Part shown: one piece after another, positions 20,236 through 30,100 of the stretch
Position numbering within the stretch: position 1 is the first letter of the stretch
How the letters are laid out: each line of letters starts with the position of its first letter
NCBI GenBank assembly: GCA_963210315.1
Contig: OY723286.1
Span: 1,922,001 to 1,986,000, forward strand
DNA length: 64,000 bases
Direction: 5' to 3'
DNA from: Rhynchopus euleeides
Taxonomy: Eukaryota > Euglenozoa > Diplonemea > Diplonemida > Diplonemidae
The notes under the pieces: model-generated
The model's input: the letters and a program-made list of their open reading frames with translations, nothing else
Told to the model about the DNA's origin: nothing
Databases searched by the model: none
Position numbers and translations under genes: made by a program

Positions 20236-22122
20236 ATGCTGCAGAGAGGCTGCCTGTTGCTGGGGCTGCTTGCCGCCGGGTGTGCGGCAGGTGGTCGGGT
20301 GACGGTGGAGACGTACCGTGTGAACCTTGTGCAGGCAAAGAGCCTGGACGAGCTGGAGGTGCAGGAGGACCAGCTTGTGGGTGTTGCACCCAACGGGACC
20401 ATCATGTTCATCGAGGCTGCGACGGATGCTGCAAAGGTGCAGGAGCTGCAGGCGCAGTACAGGTTTGCGCGTGCCGTGGCGTCAACGCCGCCCAGCAGGT
20501 TCACGTTTGTGATGCCGGGGTTCATCGACACGCACGTGCACGCCCCCCAGTTCTACAACGTCGGGTTGGGGTACGACCTGGAGCTCCTGCCGTGGCTGCA
20601 GAAGTACACGTTCCCGTTGGAGGAGCAGTTCATCGACGCGACAAACGAGAAGGTGGTGCAGGCGTACCGGCGCACTGTGCAGAAGACACTGAAGCAGGGG
20701 ACCACGACTGCGGCGTACATGGGGACGATCCACACCCCCGCAACGCTGGTGCTTGCGGAGACGATGATGGAGCTGGGGCAGCGCGGGCTGGTCGGGAAGG
20801 TGAACTCGGACACGCTGATCAACACGACGCTGGACGAGGACACGCGCACCTCTTTTCTGCAGACGGAGCAGTGGATCCTCGACATGATGGCGCTGCGCAA
20901 GAGCAGGGGGCAGAGGGGGGCGCTGGTGACGCCGGCCATCACCCCGCGCTTCGCCGTGGGGACCAGCATGGAGCTGATGACGCTGGTCGGGGGGCTGTCG
21001 CGCAAGTACAACCTGCCTGTGCAGACGCACATCGACGAGAGCCGCGGGGAGATCGACCTTGTGGCCGAGATGTTCTCCAACAGCTCGTCGTACGCAGGCG
21101 TGTACAAGGACGCAGGGCTGTTCGACGTCCCCAACACGATCCTGGGGCACTGCATCCACAACACGGACGAGGAGAACGAGCTGATCCTCGCGGCGAAGGG
21201 TGTCGGGTGTTCGCACTGCCCGCTGTCCAACTACGCCCTCGACTCCGGGATCGCCCCCATCCGCCACTACACCAACATCGGGATGACTGTGGGGCTGGGG
21301 TCGGACGTGTCGGGCGGCTACACCTCGAGCATGCTGGAGACGATGAGGGGGGCCGTCATCGCCTCCAAGACGAAGTGGTTCCAGAACAACAGGACGGAGG
21401 AGTGGCGCTACTTCCAGCACTACGGGGCCCTGTGGCTCGCCACCCAGGGCGGGGCGAAGCTGGTTGGGCTGGAGAACAGGGTCGGGAAGCTCGCCCCCGG
21501 CTACCAGTTCGACGCGATTGCGGTGGACGTGACGGCCGAGGCGAGCATCATGTCCTTCAGCGTGAACGAGGACGCGGGGAGCTTCGGCCCTGCCAACACC
21601 CTTGCAGACATGTTCGGGAAGTTCTTCTACGAGGGGGACGACCGCAACATGCAGACCATCTGGGTGGACGGGCAGGTGGTGGTGAGTGGGGGCAACCCGG
21701 TGGGCGGGTCCCCGCGCCCGCCCACGACCGGCCAGAACCACGCCATTGTGTTCCGCATTGCGGTGCAGGGTGTGGTGCGTGATGACCTGCTCCACGAGCT
21801 GGGCTTCTTGGTGCACGGGCTGTCGGACTTGCTCGGCGGGCACGGCGCTCTGTGCGTGCAGGTCTGCAAGGAGACGGTGTCGTGGCATGGGTTCTGGGGG
21901 CAGTCTGTGGAGTGTGGGGCCTGTCTCGAGAAGAAGGGCAAGAAGGATGACGGCCGCCACGCACACGTCCAGTCAGCTGAAGCTGATGAGGTTGGTCGCC
22001 AGGTTCTGACTGTTGAGGTCAACACCGCCCTGCACTCTTCTGATGCGCACCGTATTGCGCGCAACGTGTACCCGCACCTGGTGCAGCTTGTGCTGCCGTC
22101 CGCGACTGCGGAGGTGCTGTAG
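20236..22122 (+). CDS. Guanine deaminase with signal peptide and C-terminal extension
   Basis: 628 residues. The amidohydrolase core hydrolyses guanine to xanthine plus ammonia. Zinc-site residues are all visible: H100 and H102 in FIDTHVHAPQF, H265 in QTHIDES (with E268), H305 in LGHCIHN and D357 in GSDVSGG. SHCPLSN is also a family signature. Two oddities stand out. ATG 20236 starts a hydrophobic Leu/Ala stretch (about residues 5-19) that reads as a signal peptide, whereas the family is normally cytosolic. The core ends near residue 485, but about 140 more residues follow without a stop; their GC-rich third positions suggest real coding, and no domain is recognised. Extracellular or vacuolar purine salvage is one interpretation. 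Short Cys-containing segments (CVQVC, ECGAC) occur in the extension. Confidence 0.88.
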   Translation: MLQRGCLLLGLLAAGCAAGGRVTVETYRVNLVQAKSLDELEVQEDQLVGVAPNGTIMFIEAATDAAKVQELQAQYRFARAVASTPPSRFTFVMPGFIDTHVHAPQFYNVGLGYDLELLPWLQKYTFPLEEQFIDATNEKVVQAYRRTVQKTLKQGTTTAAYMGTIHTPATLVLAETMMELGQRGLVGKVNSDTLINTTLDEDTRTSFLQTEQWILDMMALRKSRGQRGALVTPAITPRFAVGTSMELMTLVGGLSRKYNLPVQTHIDESRGEIDLVAEMFSNSSSYAGVYKDAGLFDVPNTILGHCIHNTDEENELILAAKGVGCSHCPLSNYALDSGIAPIRHYTNIGMTVGLGSDVSGGYTSSMLETMRGAVIASKTKWFQNNRTEEWRYFQHYGALWLATQGGAKLVGLENRVGKLAPGYQFDAIAVDVTAEASIMSFSVNEDAGSFGPANTLADMFGKFFYEGDDRNMQTIWVDGQVVVSGGNPVGGSPRPPTTGQNHAIVFRIAVQGVVRDDLLHELGFLVHGLSDLLGGHGALCVQVCKETVSWHGFWGQSVECGACLEKKGKKDDGRHAHVQSAEADEVGRQVLTVEVNTALHSSDAHRIARNVYPHLVQLVLPSATAEVL

Positions 22123-23702
22123 ACCAAGCACCTTCGGGTGGGACTGTTCATCTGCCGCACCTTGCCGCAGATGCAAACGAAAACAAGCAAAACGTCACGT
22201 GATGCGGGTGCCTGTTACATGATGCAGCACGGTTGCCAACATGCGGAATACAAAACGTCAACTCAGATGCTGGCATATTTACTTTGTCACGCATCTCTCG
22301 CCTTTTATGTGCCTCTCCCCTCCCTCCCCTCCCCAAACCTTTCAACATTCTCTACTTGTGCACTACGCTGCACTGCACTGCGCGTCGTCAAATGCATTGG
22401 CAGTGGCAATGGGCGAACATCACAGCACACACACGGGGCTCCCCCTCTCGTGAGGGCAACATGAATAACGAACGGATTTGACGTGCCCCTGTGTGTGCTG
22501 TGTTGCTTGTGCTCTGTGGCTGGTGCCAACTTGCGTTTGAAAATCGTCGTTCTGATTTGATTGCGTGTGGAATGACGACCGACCTTCATTCATTGTGTCC
22601 AACTGTTTCATGTGGATGTGCTGTTCGCACCGCATGTAGGGTATTTGTTCTTGTTGCCATTGGGGGTCGCCCTATCGTCGCTACAACAACAAAGGAAAAC
22701 GCACCGTTTTCGGCACCGCGGCGAAGACCCCCATGTGGACAGTTCCATTGCCCGTTTTCCTTTTTCCCTTTTCTCTTTTCCCCTTTCCCTTTTCCATCCC
22801 AACTTCCATTCACCCTCACCGCACAGCACGGTGGCTCCCTTGTGGGAGGAGTGTTGGCAAGGCGGAGACTCTCCTTGACCACCGTGCAGTGCCTGCTTTT
22901 CTACTTCACTAATGCATGAATGCACTAATTCACTAATTTCAACCTAAACCACTCGAGGCATCCCGCCCGAGAGGTTGGGCGTGTGTGGGTGTGCACAATC
23001 ATCCGGCACACACCATGTAGCGTCATGTTAACTGTTCACAAACCTCTGCTGCAGCAGGTTGCCAGTCACATCGCACCAGCCGTGCTCTATGCACGGTGCT
23101 GCTGTGCCGCTAGCCTGCTGACTGCACTACGAGGTGTTCCCCTGTCTGGTGTGCGCATTGGGAGGAAGGGTGGGTTCCCGTCCCGCAGGCCAGATGCACA
23201 ATCTTCACAATACTGTTACCACTTCGCTTTCTTTCTTCCCGGCACAGGGCCACACACAGCAGGAGCAGAGCAGCAGACTTGTTTGTGTGGCCAACGTCCC
23301 TCTGGGTGGCACTGGTGTGTGCCTGCAGCTGCGCTACGTGGCTTGTGGGTCAGGCTGGTGCACCCTGTAGGTGGCAGTGCGCTTCCTCTTCTGACGCATC
23401 CATCGACCATCCGCCTCAGCACGGCATTGCGCTACCTGCAGTGCCGTGGTAGGCGCCGTGCATCCCCCGTAGCATCGGGTCAGTGCAACACGACTCCTGA
23501 AGGCTGTTGTCCCCATGCCTGTTCCCTGCGCTTGTCATTGCTATTGCTGTTGCCACTGCATCAGGATCTCTGCAGCACACCACCACCACCACCCCATCCC
23601 CCCACAGGGCACTGCCCTGAAAGCAACACACACACGACTTTCCCTCCACACACCCACCCCCCTCCCCCTCTCCCTCTCGCGTGCCCTGCTCCCTCGGCAC
23701 AC
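22123..23702. other. Intergenic spacer, guanine deaminase gene to E2-like gene
   Basis: No gene supported. It contains a long pyrimidine tract of TTTTCCC type (about 22750-22800), CACTAAT repeated three times (about 22907-22938), several CA-rich stretches, and CCCCCCACAG ending at 23607 as a candidate splice acceptor. The frame of the next gene stays open upstream to about 22983, but that part is compositionally non-coding. Confidence 0.5.
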
Positions 23703-26126
23703 ATGGCTGACACTGCCATGCTGCAGCGTGCGGTGATGCGGCAGCTGCGTGCGCTGTCCAAGCAGCCCCTGTCGAGTGCGTCTGCGGGGATCGGGGACGA
23801 CGGCAACATGCGTGAGATCCACTGCAACGTGGTGGGGGCGGAGGGCACGCCCTACGCGGGCGTGCCGCTCCACTTCGTGCTGGACCTGCCGCCCAACTAC
23901 CCGGTGGGGTCGCCTGCAGCCGCATTCGTGACGGAGATCTCGTACGTCGGCGGTTCGGCCGACAGGGATGCCAAGGGGCGGATGACGATCTGCATGAACA
24001 TCTTCTCGAACTTCCTGGACCAACACGAGGACTGGGCGACCACCAGTGCAGGCGGATGGACGGCAGCGTGCACGCTGGAGACTGTGCTGCTGCAGGTGCA
24101 GAGCGCACTGTGCGAGACAGAATTCCTGTGTGATTCGGAGTCTGCGGTGGAGGCGACGAAGGAGAGTGCACGCAACCTGAAGTGCACGTGCGGGCACACC
24201 TACGACGAGCCCTTCCCGGAGATCCCCGACTGGGAGCCTGCCCCGCAGGAGTCTGACGCGTCGGTGGTGACGGCTGTGGAGCGCTCCCCCGCACCCTCTG
24301 CGCCTGTGAGCACGTCGTCCCGCAGCGGCATGGAGGACGAGGGTGAAGAGGACGCACGGTCGTGCGACTCCGAGTCGCTCGACGAGGATGTGGACCCGCA
24401 GGAGCGGTGCTACGCCACAGGCGTGTCTGCCCGTACAAAGGGTGCCGTCATCGGGCTCGGGGTGCAGTGGCACAAGGGGCAGGTCCTGCACACCCCTGCT
24501 GAGGCGCTGTCCCTCACCGCCTTCCAGGGGGGGGTGCGCCGCAGCGTCGACAACACGAAGGGGTTCGACAGCTTCCTCCCGCTGTCGCTCAGCCCGGAGC
24601 ACCACAGCCGCGCTTTTGCGGACGCGGCAGTGCACCAGCAGGTGCGCAACCTTGCACGCCAGTGCAAGCTGATGGACTGCAGTGTGGTGCTCCCAGACAC
24701 AGCGTTGGACACGGGTGTTGCCTCAGAGCTGTACAGGTCCGTCACTAGTCATCTGCTTCGCGACGCCCTCACGCACAGCAACCGGACAGGGCTGCAGTGG
24801 GCCTGCAAGGCTGCGCACAAGACGGCAGCATACCTGGTGGCGCAGTGCCTGCCGCAGAACGAGAAGGAGGAGCAGGCCCTGCTGGCCAGCGTGGTCATCG
24901 AGCCTGCCTCTGTGGAGGTTCCACCCGTGGAGGTCCCGGAGCCGACGGAATGGATCGATTGCTGGGACGCAGCTGAACCGGAGCCGGTGCCGGAACCGAA
25001 AGCCGCACAGCCACCGCCACCCCCGCCGAGGCCGCTCAGCCCAGAGGAGCAGGCAGTGGCAGACGGGTGTGTCCTGGTGCGGAAGGATGAGGTGGTGCTG
25101 GACAAGAACGGTGTGGTGCTGCGTGTGCGTGCAGGGTTGCAGGCACTGCGTGCAGGTGTGTCGCCCGGCATGCGTCTGCACATCGAGCTGATGACCGCAG
25201 AGGGGCCTCTGTACCGCGTGCTGCCGCCCGACGCGAAGCAGCGTGTGAACGGCGTCGTCGCGGCGTGGCGGGGCAACGCAGGGCTCGTGGTGCCCGCCCT
25301 CCCCCCCATGCTGGCGGGGGGGCGGGGCGGCGACCCGGCGGTGCATCTCGGCCCTGTCGCCTGCCACATCAGGAACTTCACGGGGCGGCGGAGGGAAATG
25401 CCGTCGGTGGGCGACGCCGTGTCCTTTGTGGCCCGTCCCGACGGGCAGGGCAGCATGCTGGCGGACGAGGTGTGCGTGCTGCCGGGTCGGGGTGCCGAGT
25501 CGCGGTTCCGCGTGCGGGGGGGCGGGAGGCGCACCGTGCTGTGCTGGGTGAATGTGAACAATCTCTTCGAGGCGAACGAGGTGGAGTTTGCCCAGCACCC
25601 CTCCATCCCCAAGGCGCTGGCCTACCAGAAGAACACAGACGCCCCGCAGGTGGTGCGCGAGCTGCGCTACGGCGGGGGCGACCGCATCGAGATGCCGGGC
25701 ATCGGCAAGGCGGTGCGCATCCCTGTGCCGCCGGGGCCGCAGCGTGCGCACATGCTGGCTGCGCTGCGCGACCTGGCGGAGGCTGTGAAGATCGTGCACA
25801 ACCTGCCAGCGTGCCCTGCTGCTGGGGAGGCACACGCACCCGCACCCGCACGCATCGCGCCGGCAGTGCGTCACCCGCCTCAGTGCGAGCGGACGGATGT
25901 GCGCAGGCTGCTGATATCCCCGCTGTGTGGCTTCGACGGTGCAACAGCCGCCAGGGTGAAGGGCATGCTGTCCCCCTGTGTGGGTGTGGCACATGTGGCA
26001 GTGCAGCAGGACCGCCCGCTGCAGGCTGTGGTGGACCTGCAGGAGCCTGTGGGCCCGCAGCAGCTGCGGGCGCTCAACGCCTTCATCAGGCAGGTCTCCC
26101 CCTTCCTCACCGCAGAGCCGTATTGA
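23703..26126 (+). CDS. Large E2-like (UBC-fold) protein with a cold-shock-like domain
   Basis: 807 residues, no signal peptide. Residues 1-140 form a ubiquitin-conjugating fold: GTPYAGVPLHF, LPPNYPVGSP, then ICMNIFSNF with candidate catalytic C97, and GW-x-x-ACTLETVLLQVQSAL. The usual HPN motif is absent. An acidic linker follows. Residues about 233-400 resemble a module found after UBC in large protist and fungal E2 proteins (CYATGVS, ALSLTAFQGGVRRSVD, FLPLSL). A Pro-rich linker (about 437-446) leads to a segment at about 514-590 with cold-shock/S1-like strands (RVNGVVAAWRGNAGLVVP ... VGDAVSFVARPDG). The C-terminal 200 residues are unassigned. ATG 23703 was chosen because the UBC fold begins there. 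A ubiquitin-transfer role is inferred; an inactive E2 variant is possible. Confidence 0.7.
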   Translation: MADTAMLQRAVMRQLRALSKQPLSSASAGIGDDGNMREIHCNVVGAEGTPYAGVPLHFVLDLPPNYPVGSPAAAFVTEISYVGGSADRDAKGRMTICMNIFSNFLDQHEDWATTSAGGWTAACTLETVLLQVQSALCETEFLCDSESAVEATKESARNLKCTCGHTYDEPFPEIPDWEPAPQESDASVVTAVERSPAPSAPVSTSSRSGMEDEGEEDARSCDSESLDEDVDPQERCYATGVSARTKGAVIGLGVQWHKGQVLHTPAEALSLTAFQGGVRRSVDNTKGFDSFLPLSLSPEHHSRAFADAAVHQQVRNLARQCKLMDCSVVLPDTALDTGVASELYRSVTSHLLRDALTHSNRTGLQWACKAAHKTAAYLVAQCLPQNEKEEQALLASVVIEPASVEVPPVEVPEPTEWIDCWDAAEPEPVPEPKAAQPPPPPPRPLSPEEQAVADGCVLVRKDEVVLDKNGVVLRVRAGLQALRAGVSPGMRLHIELMTAEGPLYRVLPPDAKQRVNGVVAAWRGNAGLVVPALPPMLAGGRGGDPAVHLGPVACHIRNFTGRRREMPSVGDAVSFVARPDGQGSMLADEVCVLPGRGAESRFRVRGGGRRTVLCWVNVNNLFEANEVEFAQHPSIPKALAYQKNTDAPQVVRELRYGGGDRIEMPGIGKAVRIPVPPGPQRAHMLAALRDLAEAVKIVHNLPACPAAGEAHAPAPARIAPAVRHPPQCERTDVRRLLISPLCGFDGATAARVKGMLSPCVGVAHVAVQQDRPLQAVVDLQEPVGPQQLRALNAFIRQVSPFLTAEPY

Positions 26127-27153
26127 ATGTGTCGGGCCGGCCTTGTTCCTGACTTGTGCCACTCCCCTCCGCCTGCTGCGGCAAGGCTGTCCGCAACGAG
26201 AGGAGTCGCGCCGACTGAGGTGCCTCACCCCTTCACAGGCGCGGGAGTTGGTTGCATTTCCAGCTAGGCAAACTGGAAAGTCATGAGGGTCGTCGGGAGC
26301 CAAGAAGTCTCACAGTTGAAGTTACCCCAACGTTGCCAATCCCAACACCACATCCTAAGACCGGTGCGAGAGGTCTTCCTGCAGACTGTCTAACACACCC
26401 TCCTCTGTACAGACCACTTGCCTCGGCTTTGCTTCTTCCCTGCAAGTTCTGCCCCGTATTCGAGCAGCTGCGCATCCTCTGGCCCACGCAGCAGTTCATC
26501 CGGAGCCACTTGCAGACTTTCCTTCTTGCCCTTCGCTTCGAGTTGAGTGCCCTTCGCACAATAGGTGGGGAGGCACGGGGTGGGGTGGTCCTCCTCTCCG
26601 GTCCTTGGGCAGGAGCCTGGCGTGTTGTGTGCCACATCGTTGGCAGGCACGCCGCAAGGATGCGGTTGGGAGGGAAAGCTTGCTTGAGACTAACTTTAGA
26701 GACTTGCCCTGTCAGCAGAAAGGCAGTATCAGTATGGGGACGCACCTGACAAGACCCCGTCACTGGTCCCGCGTGAAGGTCAGAAGGACGACGTGAAGGT
26801 TACGGAAGAAGGTCAAGGTGCTGACGAAACTATATAGGGTGTCACCGGCACACGCAGAGAGGCAGGAGGAGTTGCGTGTATTTGTATCGCCGATGAGTTG
26901 CTTTTGCAGGAGATGATGAGAGTCAGGCAGCCTTTTGGTCAGCACAGGTTTGGTGGGCCTGCACTCCAGCACAACAGTCTGGGAGGTATTGTGGACGACT
27001 CTGTTTGTTCCCCGTCGTGCCTCACGAAGGTTGCAATGCTGTCACTGTTGCATGGACCACCAAGCGCACCACAGCACACTCACACCGCCACAGGAAGGAG
27101 TACCATCCCCACAACCCTTCTGGGACCGCCTCCCACGCCCTTTCCGCCTCACG
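26127..27153. other. Intergenic spacer, E2-like gene to LamG gene
   Basis: No gene supported. A purine-rich stretch near 26773-26825 contains an imperfect repeat of GTGAAGGT-type motifs and is followed by ACTATATAG. CCGCCACAG ending at 27093 is a candidate trans-splice acceptor about 60 bases before the LamG start. Confidence 0.5.
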
Positions 27154-30100
27154 ATGCACAGCGGCATGCGGCATCCGCAGATCGTGCTGCAGCTGTTGGG
27201 CGTGGCCTTGCTCTGTGTGGGGGCGGCAGAGGGTCGCATCTACTCGCAGTACACGCTGGACGGGCCAGCAGTGGAGGACACGTACCGGCGGACGAGCTCG
27301 AGGAAGCGGATCGCCCTCGGGAGCGGCAGCAACGCGGTGTGCGGGAGGTCATACCACGTCAAGCCGCGCGACTTCATCAGCCTGCAGGCATCGAACGGGG
27401 CACCCACGGGGAAGACGGACTTCACCATCGCCGGGTACGTGAAGCCGGTGCGTCTGGGGAAGAGGGCGCTGTTCGCAATTGGCTGGACGGACAGGTGGCG
27501 ACGTGCAGGCCACTGGGGTGCGTGGGTGTCGGTGGACGGTGCGGGGCGGGTTGGGGTGCACACCCCGGCACTGGGGTTGCGGAGCAGGACGGCCCTGCGA
27601 CGCGGGGTGTGGGCGCACGTCGTGCTGACGTACACGGCGGCAGAGACGAAGCTGCGGCTGTGGGTGGACGGGAAGGTTGTGCTGACGAGGCGGGTGGCGA
27701 TGCACCTGCGGCAGAAGTCGAGGTACGGGGGCATGGCCATCGGGGAGTTCCACCTGGGCGGGTCACCGTTCGCACGCGGGGGTGAGTATTTCATCGACCA
27801 CGTCAGCTTCGCAGACCATGCCGTCACCGACGTGGCTGAGGTTGCAGCCCCGTGCATCAAGGGGCCGCCGATCCGTGCACCGACACCTGTGCCACGCACA
27901 CAGTCCCCCCCCACCCCACCTGCACCGACACGCGCGCCACGTACACCCGCACCCACCCCTCCGCGGACGCCATCACCTGTGCGGACACCTGCACCTGCAC
28001 CGCCGCAGCCAGCACGCGGGGACGCCGCTCTGTGTGCGCAGAAGGGGGCCGTGTGCGGGGCAGTCCGTGACGGGAAGGGGAAGACAGTGACGTGCGGGAC
28101 GTGCGGGGCTGGGGAGATGTGTTCGTTCGGGCGCTGCGAGGCACGGTGCTCGCTGGAGGTGCTCGCGAAGAAGAAGGGGCCGTTCGACGGGCTGTTCGCA
28201 TTCGTGCCGCTGCAGTTTGCCTACGAGGACCTGTCGGAGAACCAGCACCCCGTGACGGCGGAGCTGCTGGCAAACGACCGGAGCGCAGACACGTTCCCCT
28301 ACGAGAGCGCGGTGGACATGGCGGACAAGGTGGTGCGGGTGGACTTCCAGAGGCGGACGGTGAGGCCGGCGATGACGCTGTCGTTCAAGCTGATGCCGAA
28401 GGCGCTCGGGCAAAGCGGGGTGGTGCTGACCTTCGGGCCGCTGACGGTGTTGGCGGGCGGGAAGCTCTCCGTGACGGTGGGTGGGATGACGGTGGTGAAC
28501 ACGGCACAGCCCTTGAACCACCGGCGCTGCAACCATGTTGTTGTTCAGCTCTCGAGCCGCGGCAGCTTGGCCACGTTTGTGAACGGGCGCCGCACGGAGC
28601 GCGCCCTCGGGCGGGCCGCCGCACTGATGCTGGGTGGCTCGCTGACAGTCGGGCGCTACCTCGGGAAGGTGTGGGACGTGCGTGTGTACGAGAGGGCGCT
28701 GGCGGGGCGCGAGATTGCGGACCTCGGGGACGACTGCGACAGCGGGCTCAGCATGGAGGTGCGGGACGCAGGGTACCCGAACTACATGTGTGGGGTGTAC
28801 TACTGCATGTACTGGCCTGCCGGGGTGACGGACACGACGCAGGAGAGTCTCGACTACCAGTTGTCCGGGCATGACATGGTGTGGGAGCACAACGTGCTGG
28901 AGACCGGGATGTACGTGCAGGGGGCGCTGTGTGCGGAGCTTGCCAAACCGCGCGACCTGCTGCTGACGGCGGGGTATCGCAAGTCGTGGGTCAGCAAGTT
29001 CACCTTTGCGAAGCCGTGGAACCAGTACGTGCTGCACGAGAACTTCCACGCGTACCAGGCGCGCGTCAGGGGGTCCACGAAGTTCCTGGCCGAGTCGACT
29101 GCATCGTGGGGGGCGTTCTCGCAGAAGCCGACCGCATACGACACAATCCTCGGGATGTACACGCTGCAGCCGCAGCTGGCGCTGTGGACCACGCAGAGCT
29201 CTGTATTTGAGGACGGGATCATCGACAACGCGAAGGGGGGTCACCAGTACGGGGCTGCCATCTGGGAGTGGTACGTCACGCACCACGTGCTGGGGGACGA
29301 CTTCTTCATCGGGAAGGTGTACAACCGCAGGGTGCTCGGGCTGGCCCCGACCAGCGGTGCCCCTGCAGAGGGGATGTACAACGCGCTGCGGGAGGCCGGG
29401 TTCGACATGCGCGACGTGTTCAGCGACTTCGCGGCACGTGTGACGACGTGGGACATGGACTACGAGGAGACGTTCCGTGCGTCAGAGCTGGGGTCCTTCC
29501 GCCGCATGGACAGGAACAACCGGAAGGCGGACAAGCCGATCCCTGACTCGGAGGTGGACAACAAGATCGCAGAGTTCTACGGGGTGCGCGGGGCAGGCAC
29601 GAGGTGGGTGGCTGTGCCGGATCGCTACAAGATCGGGGACTGGGCGTACAACGCGTACGAGGTGGACGTGACCGCAGCCACCACGTACGAGGTTGGGATG
29701 AAGCCGTCGACACGCAACCCGGCGTACTCTGAGTTTCGTGCACAGGCAGTGGTGCACAACACGCAGACGGGGAAGCGGAGGTACCACAAGCTGCCGGTCA
29801 CGAAGGCGGGTGTGGCTGTGACGGTGCGGGTGCGTGCTGCCGCAGGGGAGAAGCTGTACCTGGTTGTGGCCAACACACCTTCAACAATGTTCACCGGTTT
29901 CAAGGCCTACACGTACGAGTACCTGCTGGCCCCGAGGAAGGCGGGTGGGGCTCCTGCACCCACACGGGCGCCCCCAACCCCACCTGCGCCGACACGCGCA
30001 CCGCGTACGCGCCCACCGGCCCCTGTGCGGACGCCAGCACCGGCACCATCGCCATCACCACCCACCCCGCCGGCAGCGGGCCGTGCACGCGTGTTCCTGA

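Noticed and set aside
20482-21966. 494-codon minus-strand frame opposite guanine deaminase
   Set aside because: Mirror of the G-ending codon bias of the real gene; His/Val/Arg-rich with no recognisable domain. The same applies to long minus frames opposite the LamG, peroxidase and E2-like genes.
22983-23702. In-frame 240-codon upstream extension of the E2-like gene
   Set aside because: Composition is that of spacer (Pro/His/Ser/Cys runs from CA- and CT-rich DNA), no domain, and a candidate acceptor lies inside it. The UBC fold starts at the ATG at 23703.
26390-26650. Minus-strand 86-codon frame in the spacer before the LamG gene
   Set aside because: Reads somewhat protein-like but lacks an ATG start, a domain and any neighbour on that strand.
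26935-27153. In-frame extension upstream of the LamG gene start
   Set aside because: Spacer-like content, while the ATG at 27154 directly begins a signal peptide.
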